The position numbers and the translations under genes were made by a program. Below are positions 32,874 to 41,530 of a stretch of DNA of 58,231 nucleotides, in pieces. The notes under the pieces are model-generated. The model had not been told where the DNA came from. It saw only the letters and a list, made by a program, of their open reading frames with translations, and made no database searches. Each line of letters starts with the position of its first letter. Within the stretch, counting starts at the first letter, position 1. The stretch lies in the NCBI GenBank assembly GCA_031538895.1, contig JAVKLU010000029.1, positions 1 through 58,231 of the forward strand. The letters run 5' to 3'. The stretch is from JAVKLU01 sp031538895. Lineage in GTDB: Bacteria > Pseudomonadota > Gammaproteobacteria > Burkholderiales > Burkholderiaceae.

Positions 32874-33791
32874 GTGACTGACTCCTTTAACACCATACAT
32901 TCTGTCGATCAAGCCAGAAGCTGCTTTATCAACTGCTTGCATCCAGGTGGCACACACCGCATGCATTATTTGGAATGGGGCGATCCGCAAAACTCCAAAG
33001 TGATCATGTGTGTGCATGGACTACGGCGTAACGCGCACGACTTTGATGTTTTGGCGCAAGCATTGGCTGCGGAATATCGTGTGGTCTGTCCTGATGTGGT
33101 CGGACGTGGTTTAAGCGATTGGTTACCGGCAAGCTTGGCGCACAGTCATTACTCTTATCCGCAATATCTGGCTGATATGGGACATTTGATCAGCCGTTTG
33201 AACGCGACGCGAATTGATTACTTAGGTACTTCAATGGGTGGTTTGATTGGAATGTTGTTAGCCATCATGCCCGCGCCGTCAATCAAACGCTTGATCATTA
33301 ATGATGTCGGTCCGCTCTTGCCTTTGAGTGGTTTACAGGAAATTGCGCAAAATGGTCAAGCCGCGCGTGATTGGCCCGATCTGGCCAGTGCTAACGAATC
33401 GTATCGGCAGCGTTACCAATCGTTTGGTATTGTGGAGGAGGCTCATTGGCAAGCTTTTTTGGCGCACAGCGTGCGGATTGACGATGCGGGGGTTCATTTG
33501 CGCGACGATCCGGCGATTAGTAAAGTATTTTCGACAATAACGAGCGATATTGATTTATGGCCGATCTACGACAAAATTACTTGCCCGACTTTAGTGATTC
33601 GTGGCGAACATTCCAGCTTGTTACCGCCATCGGTGTGGCGCGAAATGGCGCACCGTGGGCCGCGCGCGCAGTTAGTTGAATTCACTCAGGCCGGTCACGC
33701 CCCCGCTTTGATGGCGAGTGCTCAAGTCGATTTAATTAAAGCCTATTTGCGCGGAGAATACCGTTCAGTAGCGCAATTACCGACGGTATAA
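32874..33791 (+). CDS. Alpha/beta hydrolase
   Basis: A 305-residue alpha/beta-hydrolase. The oxyanion motif is CVHGLRRNAHDFD, the nucleophile elbow GTSMGG has the catalytic serine, and the acid and base lie in IRGEHSSLLPP and QAGHAPALM. The pattern VVCPDVVGRGLSDWL is common in this fold. The start is a GTG; no better ATG lies near the domain. The substrate is unknown: esters, lactones or PHB oligomers are all possible. It lies between galU and yaaA. Confidence 0.8.
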   Translation: MTDSFNTIHSVDQARSCFINCLHPGGTHRMHYLEWGDPQNSKVIMCVHGLRRNAHDFDVLAQALAAEYRVVCPDVVGRGLSDWLPASLAHSHYSYPQYLADMGHLISRLNATRIDYLGTSMGGLIGMLLAIMPAPSIKRLIINDVGPLLPLSGLQEIAQNGQAARDWPDLASANESYRQRYQSFGIVEEAHWQAFLAHSVRIDDAGVHLRDDPAISKVFSTITSDIDLWPIYDKITCPTLVIRGEHSSLLPPSVWREMAHRGPRAQLVEFTQAGHAPALMASAQVDLIKAYLRGEYRSVAQLPTV

Positions 33792-33806
33792 ATTACTGAT
33801 TTTTTT

Positions 33807-34571
33807 ATGTTATTTGTCTTGTCACCGGCGAAATCTTTAGATTTTTCGCCACAGAAATTAGCCCTCACGCCGACGATGCCGGCATATTTAGCGCGATCAG
33901 AAATTTTGATCGAATGCTTGCGCCAATTGACCCCCACACAGCTGGGAAATTTGATGACGCTGAGTGATAAATTGTCGGTGTTAAATGTTGCGCGCTACGC
34001 CGATTGGACAATCGATCATCATGCCAGTTTGGGAAAACCGGCGTTACTGGCGTTTAATGGCGATGTATATGATGGTTTATCGGCTTTGACTTTGTCCAGC
34101 GACGCAGTGAATTATTTACAAAACCAGTTGTTGATTTTGTCTGGGCTGTACGGCGTTTTGCGGCCTTTGGATTTGATTTTGCCGCACCGTTTAGAAATGG
34201 GGACGGCGCTGAGCAACCCAGTGGGTAAAAATTTATATGCTTATTGGCACGACAGTGTATTGGCGCAGATACAAACAATTCAACCCACGGTGATTGTAAA
34301 TTTGGCCTCAGTCGAGTACTTTAGTGTGATACCCGTTAAATTATTGAAAACACGAGTGGTGCACTGCGTTTTTGAAGAAAACAAAAAGGGTCAATCAAAA
34401 GTAATTTCATTTTTTGCCAAACGTGCGCGCGGCTTGATGATGCGGTATGCGGCGCAGAATCACATTACGAAGGTGACTGATTTACAAAATTTTGCGGTGG
34501 ACGACTATCAATTTCAACGCCGACGCTCAAGCGAGGATCAATGGGTTTTTGTGCGTAATTCCCATTCCTGA
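33807..34571 (+). CDS. yaaA: Peroxide stress protein YaaA
   Basis: A DUF328 protein of 254 residues starting MLFVLSPAKSLDFSPQ, the family hallmark. LSGLYGVLRPLDLILPHRLEMG and the C-terminal CVFEENKKGQSKVISFFAKRARGLM are also typical. YaaA limits free iron and DNA damage under hydrogen peroxide in E. coli. It follows the hydrolase by 15 bp and converges on the phn operon. Confidence 0.93.
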   Translation: MLFVLSPAKSLDFSPQKLALTPTMPAYLARSEILIECLRQLTPTQLGNLMTLSDKLSVLNVARYADWTIDHHASLGKPALLAFNGDVYDGLSALTLSSDAVNYLQNQLLILSGLYGVLRPLDLILPHRLEMGTALSNPVGKNLYAYWHDSVLAQIQTIQPTVIVNLASVEYFSVIPVKLLKTRVVHCVFEENKKGQSKVISFFAKRARGLMMRYAAQNHITKVTDLQNFAVDDYQFQRRRSSEDQWVFVRNSHS

Positions 34572-34581
34572 TAGAGACTTG

Positions 34582-34607
34582 CTTGAGAAACCTGCTTGAG
34601 AAACCTG
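34582..34607 (+). repeat. 13-bp tandem duplication
   Basis: CTTGAGAAACCTG occurs twice in direct succession in the gap between the convergent yaaA and phnE genes. Confidence 0.85.
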
Positions 34608-34633
34608 TTTGCTGCAACAATCCTATACCCTAC

Positions 34634-35473
34634 TTAAATGATCTTATTTCGGATATAGACGCTTACAAATTCAGTCAGAATCACCACTAAAAAGATGACG
34701 AACAAAATCAAACCCACCTGATCCCAGTAAAGATTGTTCAGCGCGCTGTCTAAAGCCACACCGATACCACCGCCGCTAACCAAGCCCAAAACAGCACTTT
34801 CACGAATGTTGATGTCCCAGCGAAAAAGGGCCACCGACCAAAAGCTGGGCTCCACTTGTGGCCAGTAGCCTTTGCTCAAGATTGATGCAGGCTGTGCACC
34901 TGTTGATAAAAGGGCTTCAATGGGCCCGTGTCGGCATTCCTCAAAGGCTTCGGCCAATAGTTTGCCGACAAAACCAATGGAGCGAAAACCAATTGCCAAT
35001 ACCCCCGCCATTGGACCAGGACCAAAAATTGCGACAAAAAGCAAAGCCCAGATCAGGGAATTTACCGATCGCGAAGCCACCAAAATAAATTGCGCAAGCC
35101 AATTAAGGATTTTGGAGTGGGTGATGTTTTTCGCTGCCATTAAAGCCACAGGAAAGCCCAGTATCAAAGCCAGAAGAGTTCCTAAAGTAGCAATGTGAAA
35201 AGTTTCAATCAGCGCGCCATGGACGCCTTGGGCATAGTAAGCCCAGTCCATGGGCCACATGCGTTGAAATAAATCCCAAGTTTGCTCGGGCGCATCGTAA
35301 AGAAACTCCGGAATGATTTCCACCCAGCGAGCTGACCAAACAATGGCAAGCACCGCCAAAAGATAAAACACAAATCGCCCCAAGCGTTGGGCTGGTGTGA
35401 AGCGTTGCCAAATGCGTTCGCCAACAAGGGGCAAGGGATGGGGGATATTCACTGGAACACCTTTCTCAGCCAA
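34634..35473 (-). CDS. phnE: Phosphonate-type ABC transporter permease, second PhnE
   Basis: An inner-membrane permease of 279 residues with about six helices. The EAA-type loop contacting the ATPase is AEAFEECRHGPIEALLSTGA, and ALLFVAIFGPGPMAGVLAIG precedes it. It overlaps phnE1 by 25 bases and ends the operon. Tandem phnE genes forming a heterodimer are common in this transporter family. The gene converges on yaaA. Substrate could be phosphonate, phosphite or another reduced phosphorus compound. Confidence 0.9.
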   Translation of the reverse strand: MAEKGVPVNIPHPLPLVGERIWQRFTPAQRLGRFVFYLLAVLAIVWSARWVEIIPEFLYDAPEQTWDLFQRMWPMDWAYYAQGVHGALIETFHIATLGTLLALILGFPVALMAAKNITHSKILNWLAQFILVASRSVNSLIWALLFVAIFGPGPMAGVLAIGFRSIGFVGKLLAEAFEECRHGPIEALLSTGAQPASILSKGYWPQVEPSFWSVALFRWDINIRESAVLGLVSGGGIGVALDSALNNLYWDQVGLILFVIFLVVILTEFVSVYIRNKII

Positions 35474-36255
35474 GCTGAAAAGACCTCAGAAACCATGATA
35501 ATGGCAATAATCGCCAGCAAGATGGTCATCACAAAGCTGTAATCAAAGCGTTGATACGCCGTAAATAGCGTGGCGCCAATACCGCCGCCGCCCACAATAC
35601 CGACCATCGTGGAATTGCGTAAATTCGAATCCAATTGATAGGCGGAGAAGCCCACAAAGCGCGCCATTACTTGAGGAATAACCCCTGTGATGAGTACATT
35701 CATCCAAGAGGCGCCCGTAGCACGAATGGCTTCAACTTGCTTCATATTCATTTCTTCAATAGCCTCTGCCAACAACTTAGCAATAAATCCAATTGAAGAG
35801 ACGATAAGTGCCAAAATACCCGCAAGCGCGCCAAAACCTACCGCTTTAACAAATAAAATAGCCACAATCATGGGATGAAACGAGCGAGTGATTGCAATGA
35901 TCCCACGCCCCAGCCATGATAACCAGCCAGGTACCAAATTACGCGAAGCCATCAGGCCAACAGGAAGGGATAAGAGAATACCCACGAATGTGGCAAGAAC
36001 GGCAATTTGCATTGACTCAAGCAAACCATCAGCCATTAAAACCAGCAAGTCTGGGGCGAAATTAGGCGGCCAGAGTCGATGTAAAAATTTAGCCCCTTGC
36101 TCAAGCCCGCGAAAAAACCGCTCCCAAGTCAATCCCAAGGTGGATATGGCATACAGCACATACAGTGCAAACGCGACAAAAACCATGCGCCTGGCCCAGT
36201 TTGGCAAAAAGGCTTTACGCTCTGCTGATAAAGAAACGGAAACAGTATTGCCCAT
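35449..36255 (-). CDS. phnE: Phosphonate-type ABC transporter permease, first PhnE
   Basis: A membrane permease with the EAA loop AEAIEEMNMKQVEAIRATGA and about six hydrophobic segments. The frame is open to 36321, which would overlap phnC, but ATG 36255 (MGNTVSVS) has AAGGAG at good spacing and is chosen. RNSTMVGIVGGGGIGATLFTA near the C terminus is the family motif. It pairs with the second permease downstream. Confidence 0.9.
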   Translation of the reverse strand: MGNTVSVSLSAERKAFLPNWARRMVFVAFALYVLYAISTLGLTWERFFRGLEQGAKFLHRLWPPNFAPDLLVLMADGLLESMQIAVLATFVGILLSLPVGLMASRNLVPGWLSWLGRGIIAITRSFHPMIVAILFVKAVGFGALAGILALIVSSIGFIAKLLAEAIEEMNMKQVEAIRATGASWMNVLITGVIPQVMARFVGFSAYQLDSNLRNSTMVGIVGGGGIGATLFTAYQRFDYSFVMTILLAIIAIIMVSEVFSAWLRKVFQ

Positions 36256-36289
36256 AAAAAAACTCCTTAGCCAGCGAACACTTGAAGCG

Positions 36290-37060
36290 TCATGCGGTAT
36301 CCATCCAGCTCTCCCCACCATAAATTTCAGCTAAATGGTGATTTTGAAGAGCTTCAGGCAAGCCGTCAAACACCACCTCGCCTTTTGCCATACCAACGAT
36401 TCGGGTAGCAAAGCGCTTTGCCAATTCCACATTGTGGATATTGATGATCACAGGAATTTCCCGCGCACTGGCTAAATTCACCATAATCTCCATGATCTCT
36501 ACCGAGGTTTTGGGGTCAAGTGAGGAGGTGGGTTCGTCCGCCAAAATTAAATCCGGTTCTTGCATCAAAGCGCGGGCAATGCCCACACGCTGACGCTGCC
36601 CTCCTGATAACTGATCTGCCCGCCGATTGGCGAAATCGCCCAAACCGACCGCGTCCAATAATTCAAAAGCCTTTTGAATATCGCTTTTGGCATATTGACG
36701 CAGCCAAGCTTTCCATGCAGACATATAACCCAATCGCCCCGAAAGAACATTTTCCATCACCGATAAACGCTCGACCAAGTTGTATTCCTGGTGCACCATG
36801 CCGATCTTGCGCCGCGCATGGCGAAGAGGCAAGCCGCTCAAGCGAGCAAGGTCTTGCCCCTGAAAAAGAATCTTCCCTTGCGTCGGGTCGACCAAGCGGT
36901 TGATGCACCTCACCAAAGTCGATTTACCCGTGCCGGATGGTCCGATGATAGCGGTGATGCCATCTCCCTCAATGCTTAAGTTAATCGATTTGAGAATGGG
37001 TTTACCTGCAACATATTCCTTGCTCAATCCTTGGATGACGAGAGTTTGCCCTTGAGACAT
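36290..37060 (-). CDS. phnC: Phosphonate-type ABC transporter ATPase
   Basis: The 256-residue ATPase of the transporter. The Walker A motif is IGPSGTGKSTLVRCINRL, the signature LSGGQRQRVGIARAL, and the Walker B LILADEPTSSLDPKTS. GMVHQEYNLVERLSVMENVLSGRLGY is typical of PhnC. The gene follows phnD by 12 bp and precedes phnE1. Confidence 0.93.
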   Translation of the reverse strand: MSQGQTLVIQGLSKEYVAGKPILKSINLSIEGDGITAIIGPSGTGKSTLVRCINRLVDPTQGKILFQGQDLARLSGLPLRHARRKIGMVHQEYNLVERLSVMENVLSGRLGYMSAWKAWLRQYAKSDIQKAFELLDAVGLGDFANRRADQLSGGQRQRVGIARALMQEPDLILADEPTSSLDPKTSVEIMEIMVNLASAREIPVIINIHNVELAKRFATRIVGMAKGEVVFDGLPEALQNHHLAEIYGGESWMDTA

Positions 37061-37072
37061 GATTTTTATGAG

Positions 37073-38125
37073 TTAGGGCTTTGCGGGTGTAGAGGCAGCA
37101 GCAGGAGCAGAACGCTTCGCAGCTGCTTCGGCATCACGCTTTTGCTGTGCTTCAAAAGCCGCACGGTTGTAAGGCGTACCAGACCGTTCGGCGACTTCGC
37201 GGATGGACTTCCAAGTTTCTTTATAAGTAATGGGTACGAAGCGATCCATACCGTTGTATTCGTTCTTCAATTCATCGGTAAATTTGTACGACACCATGCA
37301 GTCCGTGATTTTCTTTTGCAATTCTGGTTTCAGATCGTGAGACATCACAAAACCGGTTGTGGGGAATACTTGGCTTTTCCAAATGATGCGGAAGTCTTCC
37401 AATTTGACCTGTCCGCGTTCGGTCATTCGTTCAAAAATATCGGATGCCACTGCCGCAGCGTCGTAGTCACCCAAGCTCACACCCATGATGGACTTGTCAT
37501 GTCCGCCGGACATTAGCGGCTTGTAATCGGTGTCAGGGGTCAGGCCTTGCTCAGCGAAAAAGACGCGGGGGGCCAAGTTTCCGGAGTTTGAGGTGGGCGA
37601 TACGTGAGCCACTTTCTTGCCTTTCAAGTCAGACAGTTTTTTGAACGAACTGTCGGCTCTCACGATGGCATAGACCTGATAACCGCCGATACCTTTGCTA
37701 TTGCCCATACCAACAAAGGGAACGCCACCGGCCATATTCACCGCAAAACCAATCGCACCTGTGGCGTAAAGCCCCACATGCATACGACCTGCACGCTGCG
37801 CTTCAATTTGTGCCGAGTTGGATTGGACATTGAAAAATGCAATTTTTTTACCCGTACAAGTTTGCAAACTGGCCATGATGGGCTCATAGATTGACTTATA
37901 AACCGCAGGGTTTTCTGTCGGCGACCAAGCAAATACCAGCGTTGAAGGATCGCGCTGCTTCGCAGGATCAGTTGGTACGTCGGCGACCATGTCGTTGTTG
38001 GCGTCGCAATAAATGGTATCGAGTTGCCCGCGATTAGCGCAGGTATCTTGAGCCAAAGCATTTGTAGAGAAAATTGCTCCCACAGACATTGTTAAAGCCA
38101 ATATGCAAGCTACTTTTTGAATCAT
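37073..38125 (-). CDS. phnD: Phosphonate/phosphite-type substrate-binding protein
   Basis: The periplasmic binding protein of the transporter. A signal peptide ends at ALA/QD. The mature protein starts with the unusual Cys-containing CANRGQLDTIYCDANNDMVAD, then has FAWSPTENPAVYKSIYEPIM and KKVAHVSPTSNSGNLAPRVF, the ligand-site segment of the PhnD family. The C-terminal tail is Ala/Pro-rich. It leads the phnDCEE operon. No C-P lyase, phosphonatase or phosphite dehydrogenase gene is in the window, so the ligand is undecided. A truncated copy of a related phnD lies at 40602-40744. Confidence 0.9.
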   Translation of the reverse strand: MIQKVACILALTMSVGAIFSTNALAQDTCANRGQLDTIYCDANNDMVADVPTDPAKQRDPSTLVFAWSPTENPAVYKSIYEPIMASLQTCTGKKIAFFNVQSNSAQIEAQRAGRMHVGLYATGAIGFAVNMAGGVPFVGMGNSKGIGGYQVYAIVRADSSFKKLSDLKGKKVAHVSPTSNSGNLAPRVFFAEQGLTPDTDYKPLMSGGHDKSIMGVSLGDYDAAAVASDIFERMTERGQVKLEDFRIIWKSQVFPTTGFVMSHDLKPELQKKITDCMVSYKFTDELKNEYNGMDRFVPITYKETWKSIREVAERSGTPYNRAAFEAQQKRDAEAAAKRSAPAAASTPAKP

Positions 38126-38232
38126 GATGGTCTCCTGTTTTATTAAAATTTATTTGATACAACGCCGATCACTCCATGAAAAACAAATACAAATGTTTTT
38201 GGAGAGCTTAACTTGATTGTAGAACATTTACC

Positions 38233-39537
38233 TCACTGCATGGGGTCTTTTGCCCAGACCTGCTGTACTGTCCAATCAGAATCCCAGAACACTAAATCGT
38301 TGACTGCGCCTAGTTTGAGGCGGCATTGTGCGCTCAATTTCATTAACTGAACCGGATTGTGAGTCACCATGCGTAAAGCTTGTTCGGGTGCAATTTTGAG
38401 TATCGTGATGGCGCGTCGAAGGGACTGCGCCAAATCAATATGTGCGCCTGCCAAAGCACCTTCAGAATTCAGTAATTTGCCGTCCTGAAGCTGTATGGTG
38501 CGACCGTATAACTCAAAAGCATCTGGTCCATTCCAGCTTGCCATTGCGTCAGACACCAAAATCATGCGGTCATCAATCTGACGTGATCGGATTGCGATTT
38601 GTAGCATTGCGTCACTGACGTGATGTCCATCGGCGATCAGCGAACACCACGCCTGACTGGTTAGCGCGATGCCCACGACGCCAGGGTCACGAGAGCTCAT
38701 CGCGGGCATGGCATTAAATAAATGGGTAAAACATTGCGCGCCTTCATCAAGCGCCACTTGTGTTTGTGCCGCGCTGGCACTGGTGTGTCCAATCGAAACT
38801 ACCGCGCCCATATTGACCAAACGCGCAATATCTCCAGCGGCGACGCATTCGGGCGCAAGCGTGATTAGGACAGGAATATCGTGTTGACGCAGCTTTCGGG
38901 TTAAGGTTTCGATGGAGTTTTGCCTCGCGTTGTCGCTTGCCGAGGCTTGGTATTGACGGATGTGACGCAGCTCGTGTGTACCGCGTTTTTGTTGACTGAT
39001 GTGCGGGCCTTCAAAGTGGATGCCTAAAACGCCTGGCACGGCAAACGTATTTGATTGTGCATAAAATTCAATCACGGCATCGGTCGCCGCAAGCATCACT
39101 TCGTCACTATCGGTAATCACAGTTGGTAAAAAGGCGGTAGTTCCTGATGCACGATGCGCGCGCGAAATGGTGCGCAAGCTGGCCAGTGAGGGCGCGTTAT
39201 TAAACAGCGCGCCGCCGCCACCGTTGATTTGTATGTCAAACATCCCGACACTGATACAACCGTCCCAGCGAAATAGGGCGGGTGAGTGGGATGGAATTTT
39301 GCCGCGCGCATCGAATTGATTCAACAATTGTTTGACGGAACAAACCTCAATTAACTGATTGAATTGGTAGGCGCTCGATGAGTGACGACTTGTCGCATGT
39401 GCTGCCTGCGCGCACGCGCGTAAGTGCAAGGCGATGTCTGTTTGTAAATTGACGCCATCAAAACAGGTGTTTGGTACTAACCAAAAGTCACTCACTTGAG
39501 CGTGTTCTAAATCAGAAAAAGGCCGGAGAAGATTCAT
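38233..39537 (-). CDS. nagA: N-acetylglucosamine-6-phosphate deacetylase
   Basis: NagA removes the acetyl group from GlcNAc-6-phosphate in amino-sugar catabolism and cell-wall recycling. An amidohydrolase fold: FDIQINGGGG near residue 100, HFEGPHISQQKRGTHE, SIGHTSASAAQTQ, FTHLFNAMPAMSSRDPG and VSDAMASWN. At 434 residues it is longer than E. coli NagA (382) owing to an N-terminal beta domain with extra residues. It starts one base after the kinase stop, so the two are one operon. Confidence 0.9.
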   Translation of the reverse strand: MNLLRPFSDLEHAQVSDFWLVPNTCFDGVNLQTDIALHLRACAQAAHATSRHSSSAYQFNQLIEVCSVKQLLNQFDARGKIPSHSPALFRWDGCISVGMFDIQINGGGGALFNNAPSLASLRTISRAHRASGTTAFLPTVITDSDEVMLAATDAVIEFYAQSNTFAVPGVLGIHFEGPHISQQKRGTHELRHIRQYQASASDNARQNSIETLTRKLRQHDIPVLITLAPECVAAGDIARLVNMGAVVSIGHTSASAAQTQVALDEGAQCFTHLFNAMPAMSSRDPGVVGIALTSQAWCSLIADGHHVSDAMLQIAIRSRQIDDRMILVSDAMASWNGPDAFELYGRTIQLQDGKLLNSEGALAGAHIDLAQSLRRAITILKIAPEQALRMVTHNPVQLMKLSAQCRLKLGAVNDLVFWDSDWTVQQVWAKDPMQ

Positions 39538-39538
39538 A

Positions 39539-40492
39539 TTAAGCGGTAGAAATTAGGGCGTCATTCAGGTCGCGTGATAGCAGTGCAGCACCGCGTATGC
39601 CACTGCTGTCACCGTGTTGCGCGATGCTGATATGGGGTAATGACATGTGGGCAAATTGTCGTTTGACTAAAGCGGTGCGCGCTAAGTTTGCCAGATCAGG
39701 AATGTTTGAGAGTCCGCCGCCAATCACGATGCAGTCAGGGTCTATGGTCAATTGTATGTGCATCAATAATTCGCCTAAAACATTGAGCCATATTTCAAAC
39801 ACAGCGCACATGTGTGGGTCCTTGGCATCTTTTGCCGCAATGAATTGTGGGACGCTTAAAGTGCGTCCAGAAAAATATGTGATCAAACCTTCTAATCCAG
39901 GGCCTGATAACAGTGTTTCAAAACACGCATGTCGTCCGCAACCGCAGCGCCACAAAGGCAATTGATAAGAATCGACTAAATCAGCGGGTAGGCTTAGGTG
40001 ACCGACCTCACCGGCAATACCACTGTAAGTGGTGACGATGCGGCCATTTTGACACAAACCTGCACCCACACCCGTACCAATGATCAATCCCACTACCCGT
40101 GAATATGCGCGCCCTGCGCCGCTGTGCGCTTCGGACAGTGCAAAGCACTGCCGATCGACCGCGACGGTAATGCGTCCGGCTTGACCATTCTGACCTTGCT
40201 GACCGATAGCGTGGATTAAATCAGCGGCGAGTGTGTGGCCGCTGGCCGGTAAGTTGGCGCTGATGGCGATGCCGCTTTTGGGATCGATGACGCCCGGGAT
40301 ACCAATTCCAATCGGCACATCCAGTTGTTGCGCTTGCGCGCGTAACCATGTGGCTTGTTGGGCAAGCGCATCGATCAGGGCGGGATAAGACTGCGTTGGT
40401 GTCGCGCAACGTTGTTTGACGATAGTGTTTAACTGATGGTCAAAGAGACAGGCTTCAATTTTGGTACCACCAACATCTAGCGCAGCATACAT
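39539..40492 (-). CDS. nagK: ROK-family N-acetylglucosamine kinase
   Basis: A sugar kinase of the ROK family. ALDVGGTKIEACLFD binds ATP, VVGLIIGTGVGAGLCQNGRI holds the phosphate, and the zinc motif is HxxC-type CGCGRHACFETLLSGPGL. It lies one base from nagA, so the substrate is most likely N-acetylglucosamine (or ManNAc). With NagA it would convert recycled GlcNAc to glucosamine-6-phosphate. The operon is preceded by the phnD remnant. Confidence 0.85.
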   Translation of the reverse strand: MYAALDVGGTKIEACLFDHQLNTIVKQRCATPTQSYPALIDALAQQATWLRAQAQQLDVPIGIGIPGVIDPKSGIAISANLPASGHTLAADLIHAIGQQGQNGQAGRITVAVDRQCFALSEAHSGAGRAYSRVVGLIIGTGVGAGLCQNGRIVTTYSGIAGEVGHLSLPADLVDSYQLPLWRCGCGRHACFETLLSGPGLEGLITYFSGRTLSVPQFIAAKDAKDPHMCAVFEIWLNVLGELLMHIQLTIDPDCIVIGGGLSNIPDLANLARTALVKRQFAHMSLPHISIAQHGDSSGIRGAALLSRDLNDALISTA

Positions 40493-40601
40493 GGCGAGTA
40501 AAGGATATTAGATTTCAAGATTGCGATAGGCTAAAACTCACCTTAAAAACTCGATGCAAAAATAAGGACAAAGATTGATGTGAAAGACAACACTGAATTC
40601 A

Positions 40602-40744
40602 TTAGTTGGCGTTGCAATAAATGGTATCGAGTTGCCCGCGATTGATGCAGTTGTCTTTCGCCCAGACATCGTTGGAGATCATGGCTCCAAGAGAATCTCC
40701 ATTGCCATCAAGTAGGCCGCCTTTTTAATCTTACTGGTCTTCAT
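40602..40744 (-). pseudogene. Truncated second phnD-like gene
   Basis: On minus an ATG at 40744 starts MKTSKIKKAAYLMAM, a signal-peptide-like stretch. A frameshift near 40690 then leads to MISNDVWAKDNCINRGQLDT-IYCNAN before a stop. The segment NRGQLDTIYC-NAN matches the mature N terminus of phnD at 37073-38125. At DNA level a run of about 30 bases is almost identical to that gene (37999-38034). Only about 45 codons remain. The signal peptide differs from that of phnD, so it was a paralogue rather than a fresh duplicate. The remaining gap up to 40874 holds nothing else recognisable. Confidence 0.8.
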
Positions 40745-40874
40745 TTGTAAAAACTCTTTCTGCCTCAGGACTTGAAAGTCGCTACTTTTAACTGTTTTTA
40801 ATTAACGGGATATTTTCGCGGCTTAAGTTCGGTGGATTGCGTCGGGAGTTACCCTGATTTTTGCAGTCGTGCGC

Positions 40875-41498
40875 TTAAGGGAGCTTCAAAAGATACACAA
40901 CTGTGCCTGTCAGAACAAAAGTGATCAACAAATTAGCCGTCAACAGCTGCTTATCGAATTTATTTTTGATGGTTGCTCTGGCAAAATTTTCAGATAGATC
41001 GGCGTGCTTTGCTTGAATATTTTTTAGTGCGACTAGCAATTGATCATCTGTTACGCCATCTTGTGTGAAGTAGCTATCAAGACGTTCTTGGAGAGCCTCA
41101 GATTGATAGTTGATTTTTTTAAAATGCAGTTGATGGTCGGCAGCATATTTTTTGATCTCTTCTGCTTGTTGAGTCAATGTTTGCTGTTGCTCATTTAGTT
41201 TAATCTGCTGCTCGGTCAGTAGCTTTGACTGCATGACACTTAGCAGCATCAATTGACCAATCGTTTTTGAAAACTCTGCCTGAACTTGAGCTGAATCCAA
41301 TTGCGCATCCTCAAGTTCGTTGTTATCCCACCAGCGCATAAAGAAATTTTTGTTCTCGTGTTTACGTCTGGCATCCTTTAGGTTGTCTAACTTTTCAAAA
41401 TTCTGTTTGAAGCTGGTGAAAATGCCTGTGACATTGATGGTTGCCAAATCGGTGTCATCGATTTCAATGGTGGCTAGTTGGTTAATGATTTCTGACAT
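40875..41498 (-). CDS. Coiled-coil protein with C-terminal membrane anchor
   Basis: About 207 residues, not recognised. The N-terminal part is acidic (TIEIDDTDLATINVTGIF). A long predicted coiled coil spans roughly residues 85-160, with Gln/Glu-rich KLNEQQQTLTQQAEEIKK. A single hydrophobic segment LLTANLLITFVLTGTVVYLL lies at the very C terminus, so it looks tail-anchored in the inner membrane facing the cytosol. The frame is open to a TTG at 41534 overlapping the upstream stop; ATG 41498 is chosen. It is the second gene of a module with the HNH-like membrane protein. Partner, sensor or regulator roles are possible. Confidence 0.55.
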   Translation of the reverse strand: MSEIINQLATIEIDDTDLATINVTGIFTSFKQNFEKLDNLKDARRKHENKNFFMRWWDNNELEDAQLDSAQVQAEFSKTIGQLMLLSVMQSKLLTEQQIKLNEQQQTLTQQAEEIKKYAADHQLHFKKINYQSEALQERLDSYFTQDGVTDDQLLVALKNIQAKHADLSENFARATIKNKFDKQLLTANLLITFVLTGTVVYLLKLP

Positions 41499-41530
41499 TG
41501 GCGTAGTTTCTTGTGAGTTGTTGAAAAAAA

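Noticed and set aside
34634..38125. C-P lyase or phosphite oxidation operon
   Set aside because: Only the transporter genes are present. No phnG-M, phnX or ptxD gene was seen on either side.
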